In this document: positions 1 through 7,225 of the stretch, one piece after another
Layout: every line of letters starts with the position of its first letter
Position numbering within the stretch: the stretch's first letter is position 1
Source: Lachnospiraceae bacterium UBA4292
GTDB lineage: Bacteria > Bacillota > Clostridia > Lachnospirales > Lachnospiraceae
DNA length: 24,632 bases
Assembly: GCA_002395865.1 (NCBI GenBank)
Contig: DGVE01000058.1
Location: 1 to 24,632, forward strand
Direction: 5' to 3'
Notes under the pieces: generated by a model
Seen by the model: only the letters and a program-made list of their open reading frames with translations
The model's database searches: none
Told to the model about the DNA's origin: nothing
Made by a program: the position numbers and the translations under genes

Positions 1-1
1 T

Positions 2-214
2 CACCCTCAGAAGCTGACCGCCATGTGCCTTTGCGTGGGCGCGAAGCTAAACCTTGATGAGACCAGAGATCTTCTGGCCAGAGCCGGCTACGCGCTCTCG
101 CCCTGCGACAGGACGGATATCATATTTTCATATTTTATCGAAAACGGTATCTACGATATGATCGAGCTGGACATACAGCTCGAGGAACACGGATGTCCCT
201 GCATTATCGTGTGA
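2..214 (+). CDS. 3' end of an unidentified gene (C-terminal fragment, about 70 residues)
   Basis: The reading frame is open from the left edge (position 2) to a TGA at 212-214, so the gene starts outside the window; the ATG at 23 is probably internal. The visible tail contains LNLDETRDLLARAGYALS followed by an IIFSYFIENGIYD stretch. From memory, this kind of tail ends several Clostridia proteins, including macro-domain (ADP-ribose-binding) proteins and HTH-like proteins, but the defining domain is not in view and I assign no function. It converges on the MutS-like gene with only 5 bp between the stop codons, so transcription must collide or terminate inside coding sequence. The frame and similarity to a recurrent tail support it being real; its identity is open. 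Confidence 0.6.
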   Translation, partial: HPQKLTAMCLCVGAKLNLDETRDLLARAGYALSPCDRTDIIFSYFIENGIYDMIELDIQLEEHGCPCIIV

Positions 215-219
215 CGGCG

Positions 220-1956
220 CTATTTCGCACCCGTGAGCATGGAATAGGTCACACCGTATTTTACGGCGATATCCTCCGCGTAGGAGCGCCCCTCGGGAGG
301 CGCGACCTTCACCTTGAAGGATCTCTCGCCGTTTTTGCTGCCGACCACCAGTGAGGCTGCGCATCCGCGGCCCTCTTCGCCCGGACGGTTGAAAGCCTCA
401 GCTTCATAGGCAAGCTTATGCATGTGCGTGTTGTAGATGACACGCACATTTTTGTCGAGAAGCGCAAGCACAGCGTCCTTCGCGATGTAGTAGCCCTCCT
501 CGAAGGAGGTGGTGGAGAACGTCTCGTTTAAAAGCAGAAGACTGTTTTTCGTGGAGGCTGCATATATATCCTTGAACCTTCTGCACTCCTCGCCGAGCCT
601 GCCGAGATCCATAGTCTTGTCCTCATCGGCCGGATAGTGCGTGTAGATGCAGTCCACGGGTGCGAATGCGAAACTCTCGCCGGGCACGCTTATACCGCCC
701 TGCGCCAGAGCGTAGAGCAGTCCCACAGCCTGCGTGATGGTGGTCTTTCCGCCGCGGTTGGCGCCGGTCAGGAGATAGAGCGTGTGCTCCTTTGTAAAAT
801 CCAGATCGTTGGGAACGATATTTCCCGCGCTCTCCTCTGAAAATGCCGCGAGCTTTAAGTTGTAGATGCCCTTCGCGTCCATGCGCAGGCCGTTTTCATC
901 CGCGTCAAGCACCTGCGGCTTGCAGAACCTGTACCCCTGCGCCTTCAGCTCCTCCAGATATGCCGCCCAGCGTATGTAGTATACGAACTCGGGTATAAGG
1001 TCGGTGATGCCGTTGATGCTCAGATAGACATAGCGTGAGAGCACCTGCTCCAGCTTTTTCGTGAGCTGCGAGAGCATGTGGCTCACATCCTTGTCGAAAA
1101 ACCTCGTCATGGATCTGGTCGAGTCCCTGTCGGGAGCGGATGCGAGAGTGGCCATTGCAGCCGCGCCGAGGAACGGATTCACCATCGACGCGGAGTAGGC
1201 GGAGAAATGATCCGCGCCCGAAATAAGACTTACACTGCTCTCCTTTACGGGATGGTAGCGGTAGCTGCCATTCCACTCATTGCCCTCCCTTATACCGTCC
1301 TTTGCGGCGATCGCGTCCGCGAAATTCCCCAGTATACCGGAGCTTTTGAACTCCCTGCTGTTCACCGATATGAGACCGATGCTCTCCACCTCGAAGCTCT
1401 GGTTTAAGTTCACGCCGATGGTCAGGCTCTTAAGTGTGGAGGTGTCAGCCTTAAGCGCGGATATGTCCTTCTTCAGCTCGTCGAAGGCCGAAGCCTCGTA
1501 CGCCGCGGCGATGTATTCCTTAAGGCCCAGAAGCCCGGCGGACTTCACATCGTAGTCATTCAGGCAGCTGCGGATGTTTTCGAGGCATTTTATGTAGTCG
1601 TCCAGCTCGCTTAAGCGGTGAAGGAGGTTCCACAGCCCCTCGCGCTCATCGTGGTCCTTCTTGAAGCTGCCGTAGTCGTTTATGAACTGTACATGGTCCA
1701 AAAGCTCCATCATCCTGTCACGAAAGCCCGGAAATGCGACCAGATCGGCGAATACATCTATCCTGAAGCGCGAGACCTCCGGGTCGTCGGTCATGGCGCG
1801 CATGACTGACGCGATCATATTGCGCTCTGCGGGCTTTTTGGTGAGCTTTTCGCACAGCGCGTCGAGTCCCAGATCGTGCCATGCGGTGTCAGGCATAGCG
1901 CAGTATTTACTGTCATCGTTCGGAAATAATATACTTACCTGTTTTTTCTTCGCCAT
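220..1956 (-). CDS. MutS-family ATPase (MutS-like, no mismatch-binding domain visible)
   Basis: A 578-residue protein with a C-terminal MutS-type ABC ATPase domain (about residues 390-578). Seen directly: a P-loop LLTGANRGGKTTITQ with Lys404, the MutS-type GGK arrangement; a Walker B-like LLLLNETFSTTS where the usual Asp is Asn477 before Glu478; and a final THMHKLAYEAE switch-like segment. The N-terminal half is helical and resembles the lever/clamp region; no mismatch-recognition domain with an F-x-E motif is seen, and the protein is shorter than MutS (about 850) or MutS2 (about 780). Start: ATG at 1956 with AAAGGA about 8 bases upstream; an in-frame ATG at 2067 lies inside the neighbouring repeat and upstream of the likely promoter. 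MutS-family membership is solid; a role in repair, recombination or defence is unknown. Confidence 0.85.
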   Translation of the reverse strand: MAKKKQVSILFPNDDSKYCAMPDTAWHDLGLDALCEKLTKKPAERNMIASVMRAMTDDPEVSRFRIDVFADLVAFPGFRDRMMELLDHVQFINDYGSFKKDHDEREGLWNLLHRLSELDDYIKCLENIRSCLNDYDVKSAGLLGLKEYIAAAYEASAFDELKKDISALKADTSTLKSLTIGVNLNQSFEVESIGLISVNSREFKSSGILGNFADAIAAKDGIREGNEWNGSYRYHPVKESSVSLISGADHFSAYSASMVNPFLGAAAMATLASAPDRDSTRSMTRFFDKDVSHMLSQLTKKLEQVLSRYVYLSINGITDLIPEFVYYIRWAAYLEELKAQGYRFCKPQVLDADENGLRMDAKGIYNLKLAAFSEESAGNIVPNDLDFTKEHTLYLLTGANRGGKTTITQAVGLLYALAQGGISVPGESFAFAPVDCIYTHYPADEDKTMDLGRLGEECRRFKDIYAASTKNSLLLLNETFSTTSFEEGYYIAKDAVLALLDKNVRVIYNTHMHKLAYEAEAFNRPGEEGRGCAASLVVGSKNGERSFKVKVAPPEGRSYAEDIAVKYGVTYSMLTGAK

Positions 1957-2020
1957 GTTGTGTCCTTTCGTGTCGTGAAATCGTCTTTGGAAGAAGAACG
2001 AAAACAAAAACCATAGCCTT

Positions 2021-2049
2021 ATAATAGCGCGAAATATGCCGTTTTTCAA
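2021..2049 (-). promoter_or_regulatory. Sigma-A-type promoter of the MutS-like gene
   Basis: On the minus strand TTGAAA (2049-2044) is followed after 17 bases by TATTAT (2026-2021). This gives a leader of about 60 bases before the ATG at 1956 and supports that start over the one at 2067. The -35 box lies 5 bp from the CTAA duplication site of the inverted-repeat element at 2055-2211, so that element occupies the region immediately upstream of the promoter. Confidence 0.7.
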
Positions 2050-2054
2050 GCTAA

Positions 2055-2211
2055 TACCCTGTAACATCTAAAACTTTGGTAGCAACGCACCATACGACAT
2101 TCGCTGCATCGTTGTCGTCGGTCGGCGATGGGTCCACATCGCCTTCCTCCTCCGCCTTGCATCGAATGCCGCCTGATGTGTTGCTATACAACGTTTAGAC
2201 GTTACAGGGTA
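2055..2211. mobile_element. MITE-like element, 157 bp, 31-bp terminal inverted repeats, CTAA duplication
   Basis: The left end (2055-2085, beginning TACCCTGTAAC) and right end (2181-2211, ending GTTACAGGGTA) are inverted copies matching at 25 of 31 positions, perfect over the outer 11. Both ends are flanked by CTAA (2051-2054 and 2212-2215), a 4-bp target-site duplication. The inside continues the fold: CATTCGCTGC (2098-2107) against GCATCGAATG (2159-2168), 9 of 10 paired, and a central hairpin GGCGATG (2124-2130), six-base loop, CATCGCC (2137-2143). There is no transposase or convincing ORF. Size, ends and duplication fit a non-autonomous transposable element; its parent transposase family is not identifiable from here. 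It sits between divergent promoters. Confidence 0.8.
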
Positions 2212-2270
2212 CTAAAGTTGTGCAATGTGTAAGTTTTGCGTATTGATAAAACGATGTTTTTGTGATATTG

Positions 2271-2276
2271 TATAAT
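2271..2276 (+). promoter_or_regulatory. Possible -10 box for the dipeptidase-rmuC-cellulase operon
   Basis: A perfect TATAAT lies 25 bases before the ATG at 2301 in an AT-rich stretch. No -35 hexamer sits at the normal 17-base spacing; TTGATA at 2243-2248 is 22 bases away, too far for a standard promoter. The box is plausible because no other promoter is evident between the inverted-repeat element and the first gene of the operon, but the start of transcription, at about 2283, would leave a short leader. Confidence 0.4.
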
Positions 2277-2300
2277 CAACTGTTAGTAGGGGGTGAGATC

Positions 2301-2960
2301 ATGGCTTCATACCATATGAGGGATCCGGTGATGGATCCGTCCGGCTTCGTGCTTCTGTCGGACCATGTGCCGGGCATTATTCAGGAGATAAGATATTTTT
2401 CGACGTATAACTTCGTGGGAGACCGCATAGACGGCTATGAGGAGCCGTGCGCCGTCTTGACGAGGGAGGCGGCTAGAGCCGTGAAGGAGGTCGCGAACAA
2501 TGCAGCCGTCATGGGCTACCGCCTTAAGGTGTTCGACACCTACCGTCCCGCCTGTGCCGTGAGACATTTTGTCAGGTGGGGTATAGAGGATCTGGATCTT
2601 CGTATGAAGCCGTTTTTTTACCCGGATATAGAGAAACAGGATCTTTTTAAGCTGGGGTATATAGCCAGCAGGTCGAGCCACAGCAGGGGGAGCACCATAG
2701 ACCTGACACTTTTTGACATGACCACCGGAAGGGAACTCGACATGGGCAGCCCTTTCGACTACTTCAGTGACATGTCACACCCGGATTGCCGCGACATAAC
2801 CGACGAGCAGTATGAGAACCGTATGAGACTGCGTGAGCTGATGCTTTCGAACGGATTTAAGCCGATAGATTGCGAGTGGTGGCATTTCACGCTTGCGGAT
2901 GAGCCGTACCCCGACACGTATTTCGATTTCCCGGTGTCCTCGGCATATCTGCGCAGATAG
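2301..2960 (+). CDS. D-alanyl-D-alanine dipeptidase, VanX/DdpX family
   Basis: A 219-residue M15D-family zinc dipeptidase expected to split D-Ala-D-Ala to free D-alanine. The family's metal and catalytic residues are visible: SSHSRGSTID gives the SxHxxGxxxD motif (His127 and Asp134), and EWWHF gives Glu192 (catalytic) and His195 (zinc). An FDTYRP segment near residues 75-80 carries the conserved arginine region. No signal peptide is seen, so it should act in the cytoplasm. Start: ATG at 2301 preceded by AGGGGGTGA with good spacing, preferred over the in-frame ATG at 2262, which overlaps the TATAAT. It leads an operon with rmuC 13 bp downstream. No vanH, vanA or vanRS genes are near, so a housekeeping role in peptidoglycan turnover is likelier than vancomycin resistance. 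Confidence 0.88.
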   Translation: MASYHMRDPVMDPSGFVLLSDHVPGIIQEIRYFSTYNFVGDRIDGYEEPCAVLTREAARAVKEVANNAAVMGYRLKVFDTYRPACAVRHFVRWGIEDLDLRMKPFFYPDIEKQDLFKLGYIASRSSHSRGSTIDLTLFDMTTGRELDMGSPFDYFSDMSHPDCRDITDEQYENRMRLRELMLSNGFKPIDCEWWHFTLADEPYPDTYFDFPVSSAYLRR

Positions 2961-2973
2961 GAACAGATAATAA

Positions 2974-4257
2974 ATGGATACAGCTATACTGATGATCGCA
3001 GCGATGACGCTTCTTCTGGTCATCGTTTTACTGGCACTTTATCTTTCCGACAGGAGCCGTGACCGGTCGGAGGAGGTGAAAAAAACCATCTCGGAGTCTG
3101 AAGGCAGGATAACGACCTCCGTTACGCATCTTTCGGAGTCGCAGGGCAGGAGCCTTGCGGAGATGAACGGAAGCGTGAACAGAGCCATAGGAGAGGCCGG
3201 CGCCGCCGTCACAGACAAGATGGAGGAGCGCTTCAGGGAGATGCTGCGCACCGAGATCGACAACAGGGAGCACAACACCCGGAAGCTAAACGATATAAAT
3301 GACACCCTCAAAAGCGGTCTTAACGAGCTTCAGGAGCTCACGGGTAAAAAGCTTGACGCCATACAGACGGGTGTGAACGAGAGGCTCGACAACGCCCTCT
3401 CAAAGCGTCTTGACGAGTCCTTCGAGACCGTCGGCAATCAGCTTGCGCAGCTTCACAAAAGCCTCGGCGAGCTCTCATCGATGTCCGATGGCATCACGAG
3501 CCTTAACCGCACGCTCTCGAATGTGAAGACGAGGGGCACATGGGGTGAGATGCAGCTGGGCTCCATTCTCGAGGAGAACCTGGCTGAGAACCAGTACGTA
3601 AAGAATATAAAGCTCAGGAAGAACAGCGACGATATCGTGGAGTTTGCCATCCGCATCCCCGCAAAGGACGATGACAACAGACCTGTTTACCTTCCGATCG
3701 ATTCGAAATTCCCTGCGGATATCTACAACAAGCTAATTGACGCGGCGGACGCAGGGGATAAGGATGCCATCGACAGCGCCAGGAAGGAGCTGGAGTTTAG
3801 GATAAAGCAGGAGGCGAGGTCGATAAGGGACAAATACATCGCACCTCCCGCGACCACAGATTTCGCCGTCATGTTCCTGCCCACGGAGTCGATGTACGCG
3901 GAGGTGCTTCGCATCGACGGGCTGGCGGAGTATTGCCAGACCCAGTGCCGCATAATGATCGCGAGCCCGCAGACCATCACCGCGCTTTTGAACTCATTGA
4001 AGGTGGGCTTTGCGAATATCGCGCTGAACAAAAAGACCGCGGAGGTCAGAAAGCTTCTGTCGGCCATCAAGTCGCAGTATGAGACTCTGGACGGGCTGAT
4101 CGACGACACGAAGAAGAAACTCGAGGCGGCGGCGAAGAGCAATGACGCCATAAAATACCGCACGGAGCAGATCAACAAGAAACTTAAGACCATTGACAGC
4201 CTGGAAACGGCCGAGGCCGACAGGCTCCTCGAGATAGGCGGGGACCAGGGGGATTGA
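2974..4257 (+). CDS. rmuC: RmuC-family DNA recombination protein
   Basis: A 427-residue protein with one N-terminal membrane helix (about residues 2-24), a long coiled coil (about 30-175), and the RmuC domain (about 185-375). Landmarks are TRGTWGEMQLGSILEE, VYLPIDSKFPADIY, and IAPPATTDFAVMFLPTE. RmuC proteins are believed to limit inversions at short inverted repeats and have a restriction-nuclease-like core; the biochemical activity is not settled. The start has a modest ribosome site (AGGA about 11 bases upstream). It lies 13 bp after the dipeptidase gene and its stop codon is one base from the ATG of the cellulase gene, so the three are very likely co-transcribed. Family assignment is firm, the local operon logic is not obvious. 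Confidence 0.93.
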   Translation: MDTAILMIAAMTLLLVIVLLALYLSDRSRDRSEEVKKTISESEGRITTSVTHLSESQGRSLAEMNGSVNRAIGEAGAAVTDKMEERFREMLRTEIDNREHNTRKLNDINDTLKSGLNELQELTGKKLDAIQTGVNERLDNALSKRLDESFETVGNQLAQLHKSLGELSSMSDGITSLNRTLSNVKTRGTWGEMQLGSILEENLAENQYVKNIKLRKNSDDIVEFAIRIPAKDDDNRPVYLPIDSKFPADIYNKLIDAADAGDKDAIDSARKELEFRIKQEARSIRDKYIAPPATTDFAVMFLPTESMYAEVLRIDGLAEYCQTQCRIMIASPQTITALLNSLKVGFANIALNKKTAEVRKLLSAIKSQYETLDGLIDDTKKKLEAAAKSNDAIKYRTEQINKKLKTIDSLETAEADRLLEIGGDQGD

Positions 4258-4258
4258 T

Positions 4259-6310
4259 ATGCACAGAGTATTTAGGAGAATCATGTCACTGGCGATCATC
4301 ATCTGCATGCTCATGGCGTTTGTGCCGTTTACAGGCAGCAGCGTGCAGGCAGACAATGAGACGCTAACAGGCAAGACCGCCGCCGAGATAGTGGGTATGA
4401 TGGGGCTCGGATGGAACCTCGGAAACACTCTCGACGCCACGGGCGGCAACAGAAACGATGTGTATTCGCACGAGACCAGCTGGGGCAATCCCCGCGTCAC
4501 ACGCGAGCTCATCCACGCGGTTAAGGAGGAGGGCTTCGACACCATCAGAATACCCACCACGTGGTACAACTATGCGGACGCGGATTTCAACATCGACCAG
4601 GCCTACATCGACCGCGTGAAGGAGATAGTGGGCTGGGCCTACGAGGAGGGTCTGTTCATCATCCTGAACGTACACCACGAGAACTGGGTAAATGACAGGA
4701 ACATCGACAAAAACTATGTGGAGATAGGCTACAAGCTCGCGAAGGTGTGGAGTCAGATCGCGGACAATTTCGCACAGTTCGATCAGCATCTTATATTCGA
4801 GGGCATGAATGAGCCCAGAGCCGCAGGAGCAAGCTACGAGTGGTCGGGCAATGACGACTGCTACGCGGCGGTGAACTACCTTCTGCAGGTGTTCGTAAAT
4901 ACCGTAAGAGCTTCGGACAAGGGCTACAACAAGGAGCGTGCTCTCATGATACCCGGATACGCGGCGGGCAGCTCCTCAGCCATCATGCGCTCAGTAACGC
5001 TTCCCACGGTGAACGGTGAGGTGTGCAACAACCTCATCGTATCCGTTCACTGCTACAGCCCCTACGACTTCTGCTTAGCGGACACCAAGAAGGATTTTGA
5101 TCCGAACAGCAGCTCAGATACCGGCGGCATCGATGTGATGTTCAATGACATCGACAGCATCTTCCTGAGCAACGGTATACCCGTCATCATCGGAGAGACC
5201 AGCGCCACCGCGAAGAACAATGTTGAGGCTCGCGAGAAGTGGGCTGAGTACATGGGTAAAAAGGCATCCGAGTACGCGGTTCCGATAGTCATCTGGGACA
5301 ACGGCAGCAACTCGAATTCGGGCGGCGAGAGCCATGCCCACATGGACAGATACAACAACAAGGCGAATTATCCCACGGTGATCAGAGCGCTCGAGGACAG
5401 CTATGCGGCCGCGCCCTACGGCAGCGCAAGGGGAAACAGCGGCTCAGGCTCCTCAGCACAGGGCGAAGGCAATGTGATCTGGTCCGAGGACGGCGGCAAG
5501 AAGAGTACGAAGTCGTGGGATGCGGGCTTCATCACGATAGGCTCGCAAAGCACCTACTATCTCGAGGGACGCGATGTGGTCATCGAGTACTCGGGAAGCG
5601 GCGACGTGAAGATGATACTCGACAGCGAGAAGAAGTCGCAGTGGTGGATACCGGTCGACCCTTCAGAGGTGAAGGAGGAGGGCGGCAAAAAGAAGGCCGT
5701 ATTTAAGAGCGACGCTATCCTTACGGAGCTCTCGAAGTTCGGTATCACAGACCCTGCGGATCTTCGCAACATGTGCTTCATCACCACCACTGATGATGTG
5801 ACGGCCTACAGCGTAACCGTCACCGGAGGCGCGAGCGTCATCACATTTATGGTAAACGGAAGCGTTTACGCTATGTCTTCGGAGATGCCCGCGGACCCGA
5901 CATTTACCAACATGGAATTCCTCGGCTGGTATTTAGAGAAGGATTACAGAGCCGGCAGCGAGTTTAAGGGCGGCCCCGTGGACTCCGACATAACGGTATA
6001 CGCAAAGTTCAGGATAACGGACGGTGCCTTCCCGAAGGACACCGCACCGGAAGATCCCGTTGAGCCCGACACCAAGCCCATCGAGCCGGAGGAGACTACC
6101 GCAGCGCCCGAGAAGGAGAGCAAGGCAGAAGTATCGTCAGAGACCGAGAAGTCGCAGTCCGATACGCCCGCGAAGACTCAGGCGCAGCCCGGCAATGACG
6201 GAGGCAGCTTCAACCTTCTGAACGTAGTAACTATACTGGTACTGGTCGCCATATTCGTGATGGTCACCACGACTATCGTATTTATGGTGAAGAAACCTAA
6301 GGGAAAATAA
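4259..6310 (+). CDS. Surface-anchored GH5 cellulase (GH5_4-like) with C-terminal modules
   Basis: A 683-residue secreted endo-beta-glucanase. Order of parts: signal peptide (1-31, cleavage after VQA); GH5 domain (about 37-385) with GWNLGNTLDA, LNVHHENW, acid/base Glu185 in MNEP and nucleophile Glu313 in GETS; a Ser/Gly linker; an unassigned beta-rich module (about 403-523) that may bind carbohydrate; an InlB-type repeat (about 525-585, ending YAKF); a Pro/Glu/Thr linker; and a C-terminal membrane helix (about 650-675) followed by KKPKGK. There is no LPxTG motif, so anchoring should be by the helix. GWNLGNTLDA plus ETSWGNP suggests subfamily GH5_4, which often cuts xyloglucan, cellulose and mixed glucans. 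The ATG is one base after the rmuC stop, with an AGGGGG ribosome site inside rmuC, implying coupled translation. Confidence 0.93.
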   Translation: MHRVFRRIMSLAIIICMLMAFVPFTGSSVQADNETLTGKTAAEIVGMMGLGWNLGNTLDATGGNRNDVYSHETSWGNPRVTRELIHAVKEEGFDTIRIPTTWYNYADADFNIDQAYIDRVKEIVGWAYEEGLFIILNVHHENWVNDRNIDKNYVEIGYKLAKVWSQIADNFAQFDQHLIFEGMNEPRAAGASYEWSGNDDCYAAVNYLLQVFVNTVRASDKGYNKERALMIPGYAAGSSSAIMRSVTLPTVNGEVCNNLIVSVHCYSPYDFCLADTKKDFDPNSSSDTGGIDVMFNDIDSIFLSNGIPVIIGETSATAKNNVEAREKWAEYMGKKASEYAVPIVIWDNGSNSNSGGESHAHMDRYNNKANYPTVIRALEDSYAAAPYGSARGNSGSGSSAQGEGNVIWSEDGGKKSTKSWDAGFITIGSQSTYYLEGRDVVIEYSGSGDVKMILDSEKKSQWWIPVDPSEVKEEGGKKKAVFKSDAILTELSKFGITDPADLRNMCFITTTDDVTAYSVTVTGGASVITFMVNGSVYAMSSEMPADPTFTNMEFLGWYLEKDYRAGSEFKGGPVDSDITVYAKFRITDGAFPKDTAPEDPVEPDTKPIEPEETTAAPEKESKAEVSSETEKSQSDTPAKTQAQPGNDGGSFNLLNVVTILVLVAIFVMVTTTIVFMVKKPKGK

Positions 6311-6313
6311 TGC

Positions 6314-6342
6314 TTGACTCAGGACCGTCTGTGTGCTAAAAA
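6314..6342 (+). promoter_or_regulatory. Promoter of the tRNA-Ala gene
   Basis: TTGACT (6314-6319), a 17-base spacer and TAAAAA (6337-6342) sit just after the cellulase stop codon. The predicted start, at about 6349, falls a few bases before the first base of the tRNA, as expected for a gene with a very short 5' leader. Confidence 0.7.
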
Positions 6343-6352
6343 TATCACGAAC

Positions 6353-6425
6353 GGGCCTGTAGCTCAGCTGGGAGAGCGATGCGTTCGCAACGCATAGGCC
6401 ATGGGTTCGAGTCCCACCAGGTCCA
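6353..6425 (+). tRNA. tRNA-Ala (anticodon CGC)
   Basis: A 73-base cloverleaf. The acceptor stem GGGCCTG pairs with CAGGTCC and includes a G3-U70 wobble, the alanine identity element. The D arm is GCTC-AGCTGGGA-GAGC; the anticodon stem ATGCG/CGCAT holds the loop TTCGCAA with anticodon CGC, which reads GCG; the T loop is TTCGAGT. The outermost T-stem pair (A-C) is mismatched. The discriminator base is A and CCA is not encoded, so it must be added. The gene has its own promoter and is followed at once by a terminator hairpin. Confidence 0.95.
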
Positions 6426-6430
6426 CGGGG

Positions 6431-6454
6431 GGCCGGCGATTTCGCCGGCCTTTG
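6431..6454. terminator. Terminator between tRNA-Ala and the AraC gene
   Basis: A perfect 9-bp stem GGCCGGCGA / TCGCCGGCC with a 2-base centre (a real loop would open one or two pairs) is followed by TTTGT on the plus strand. It ends the tRNA transcript 5 bases after the tRNA. It also lies directly beyond the stop of the convergent AraC gene, though the minus strand lacks a good U tract. Confidence 0.8.
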
Positions 6455-6460
6455 TGATTC

Positions 6461-7195
6461 TTATGCTTCCTTTGCATTCCTGTACTCGAGTGGAGTCAGT
6501 GCACACTCCTTCTTGAACACCTTCGTAAAATAGCTCTGGGATGGGAAGGCGAGTATGGACGATATCTCCGCTATGGGATAGTCCGAAAACCGCAGCATGT
6601 TCTTCGCCGTCGCTATCTTCATTCTGGCAATGTATTCGCTCACGCTGCTACCTGTCTGCTCCTTGAACAGTCTGCACAGATACGCCTCCGACAGGCCGAC
6701 GTGCTCGGCCAGGTCCTTCACGGTGATCCTTGTATGCAGTCTGTCATATATGTAATCCATGCACTTCACGATATGTATCGAATGCACGGCGTTCTTCTGC
6801 AGTGATCGCATCCTCTTTGCATAGTCCATGCACATGGGCTTATGGAGGGCAGCTGCGGCCTCCACGCTCCGGCACTTATCGATCTGCATGATGTAGTGGT
6901 CGCTCAGATTATACGCGGTCTGCAGGGGCAGGCCGGCGTTTATACAGTACCTGGCAATGACCGCGGTCGTGATCACCAGATGGTACTTCACATTCTGAAG
7001 CTCGTTGTCGCTGAGCCTCCCCCAGCCCTCTCGCTTATCGAGCACGCTTTCGTCGGTGAGCCTGTCCACCATGGCGGTGTCGCCGTTCATGATGTACGAG
7101 TAGAACTCCACCTCCGGGTTGTACGGGGCGCGCACGAACATCTCCTCGCGCTGCACGAACTCCCTGTACACCAGACTCCTTCCCGTCTCCTCCAT
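6461..7195 (-). CDS. AraC-family transcriptional regulator
   Basis: A 244-residue regulator. The C-terminal 100 residues form the double helix-turn-helix domain: ITVKDLAEHVGLSEAYLCRLFKEQ is the first helix-turn-helix in part, and the second has the family signature IAEISSILAFPSQSYFTKVFKKE with TPLEYR at the end. The N-terminal 140 residues are a helical sensor-like region of a type seen in Firmicutes AraC proteins, without a recognisable cupin; the ligand is unknown. Start: ATG at 7195 with AGGAGGG six bases upstream. It is divergent from the GH5-GH16 pair, which makes it the natural candidate for their regulator. The hairpin-rich element at 7226-7785 begins only 31 bp from the start codon, so its promoter must lie within that element or be supplied by it. 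Confidence 0.9.
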   Translation of the reverse strand: MEETGRSLVYREFVQREEMFVRAPYNPEVEFYSYIMNGDTAMVDRLTDESVLDKREGWGRLSDNELQNVKYHLVITTAVIARYCINAGLPLQTAYNLSDHYIMQIDKCRSVEAAAALHKPMCMDYAKRMRSLQKNAVHSIHIVKCMDYIYDRLHTRITVKDLAEHVGLSEAYLCRLFKEQTGSSVSEYIARMKIATAKNMLRFSDYPIAEISSILAFPSQSYFTKVFKKECALTPLEYRNAKEA

Positions 7196-7225
7196 ATCTG
7201 CCCTCCTCGTTGTTTTTTTATGCGG

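Noticed and set aside
2262..2300. Upstream start for the VanX-type dipeptidase at 2262
   Set aside because: It would add 13 residues that overlap the TATAAT box and has no ribosome site, whereas the ATG at 2301 has AGGGGGTGA at ideal spacing.
2301..2960. Vancomycin resistance locus
   Set aside because: Only the VanX-type dipeptidase is present. No D-Ala-D-Lac ligase, VanH dehydrogenase or two-component system is adjacent, so resistance is not supported.
6353..6425. tRNA-Ala as an integration site for a genomic island
   Set aside because: No partial duplicate of the tRNA 3' end, integrase or mobility gene is seen in the following sequence.
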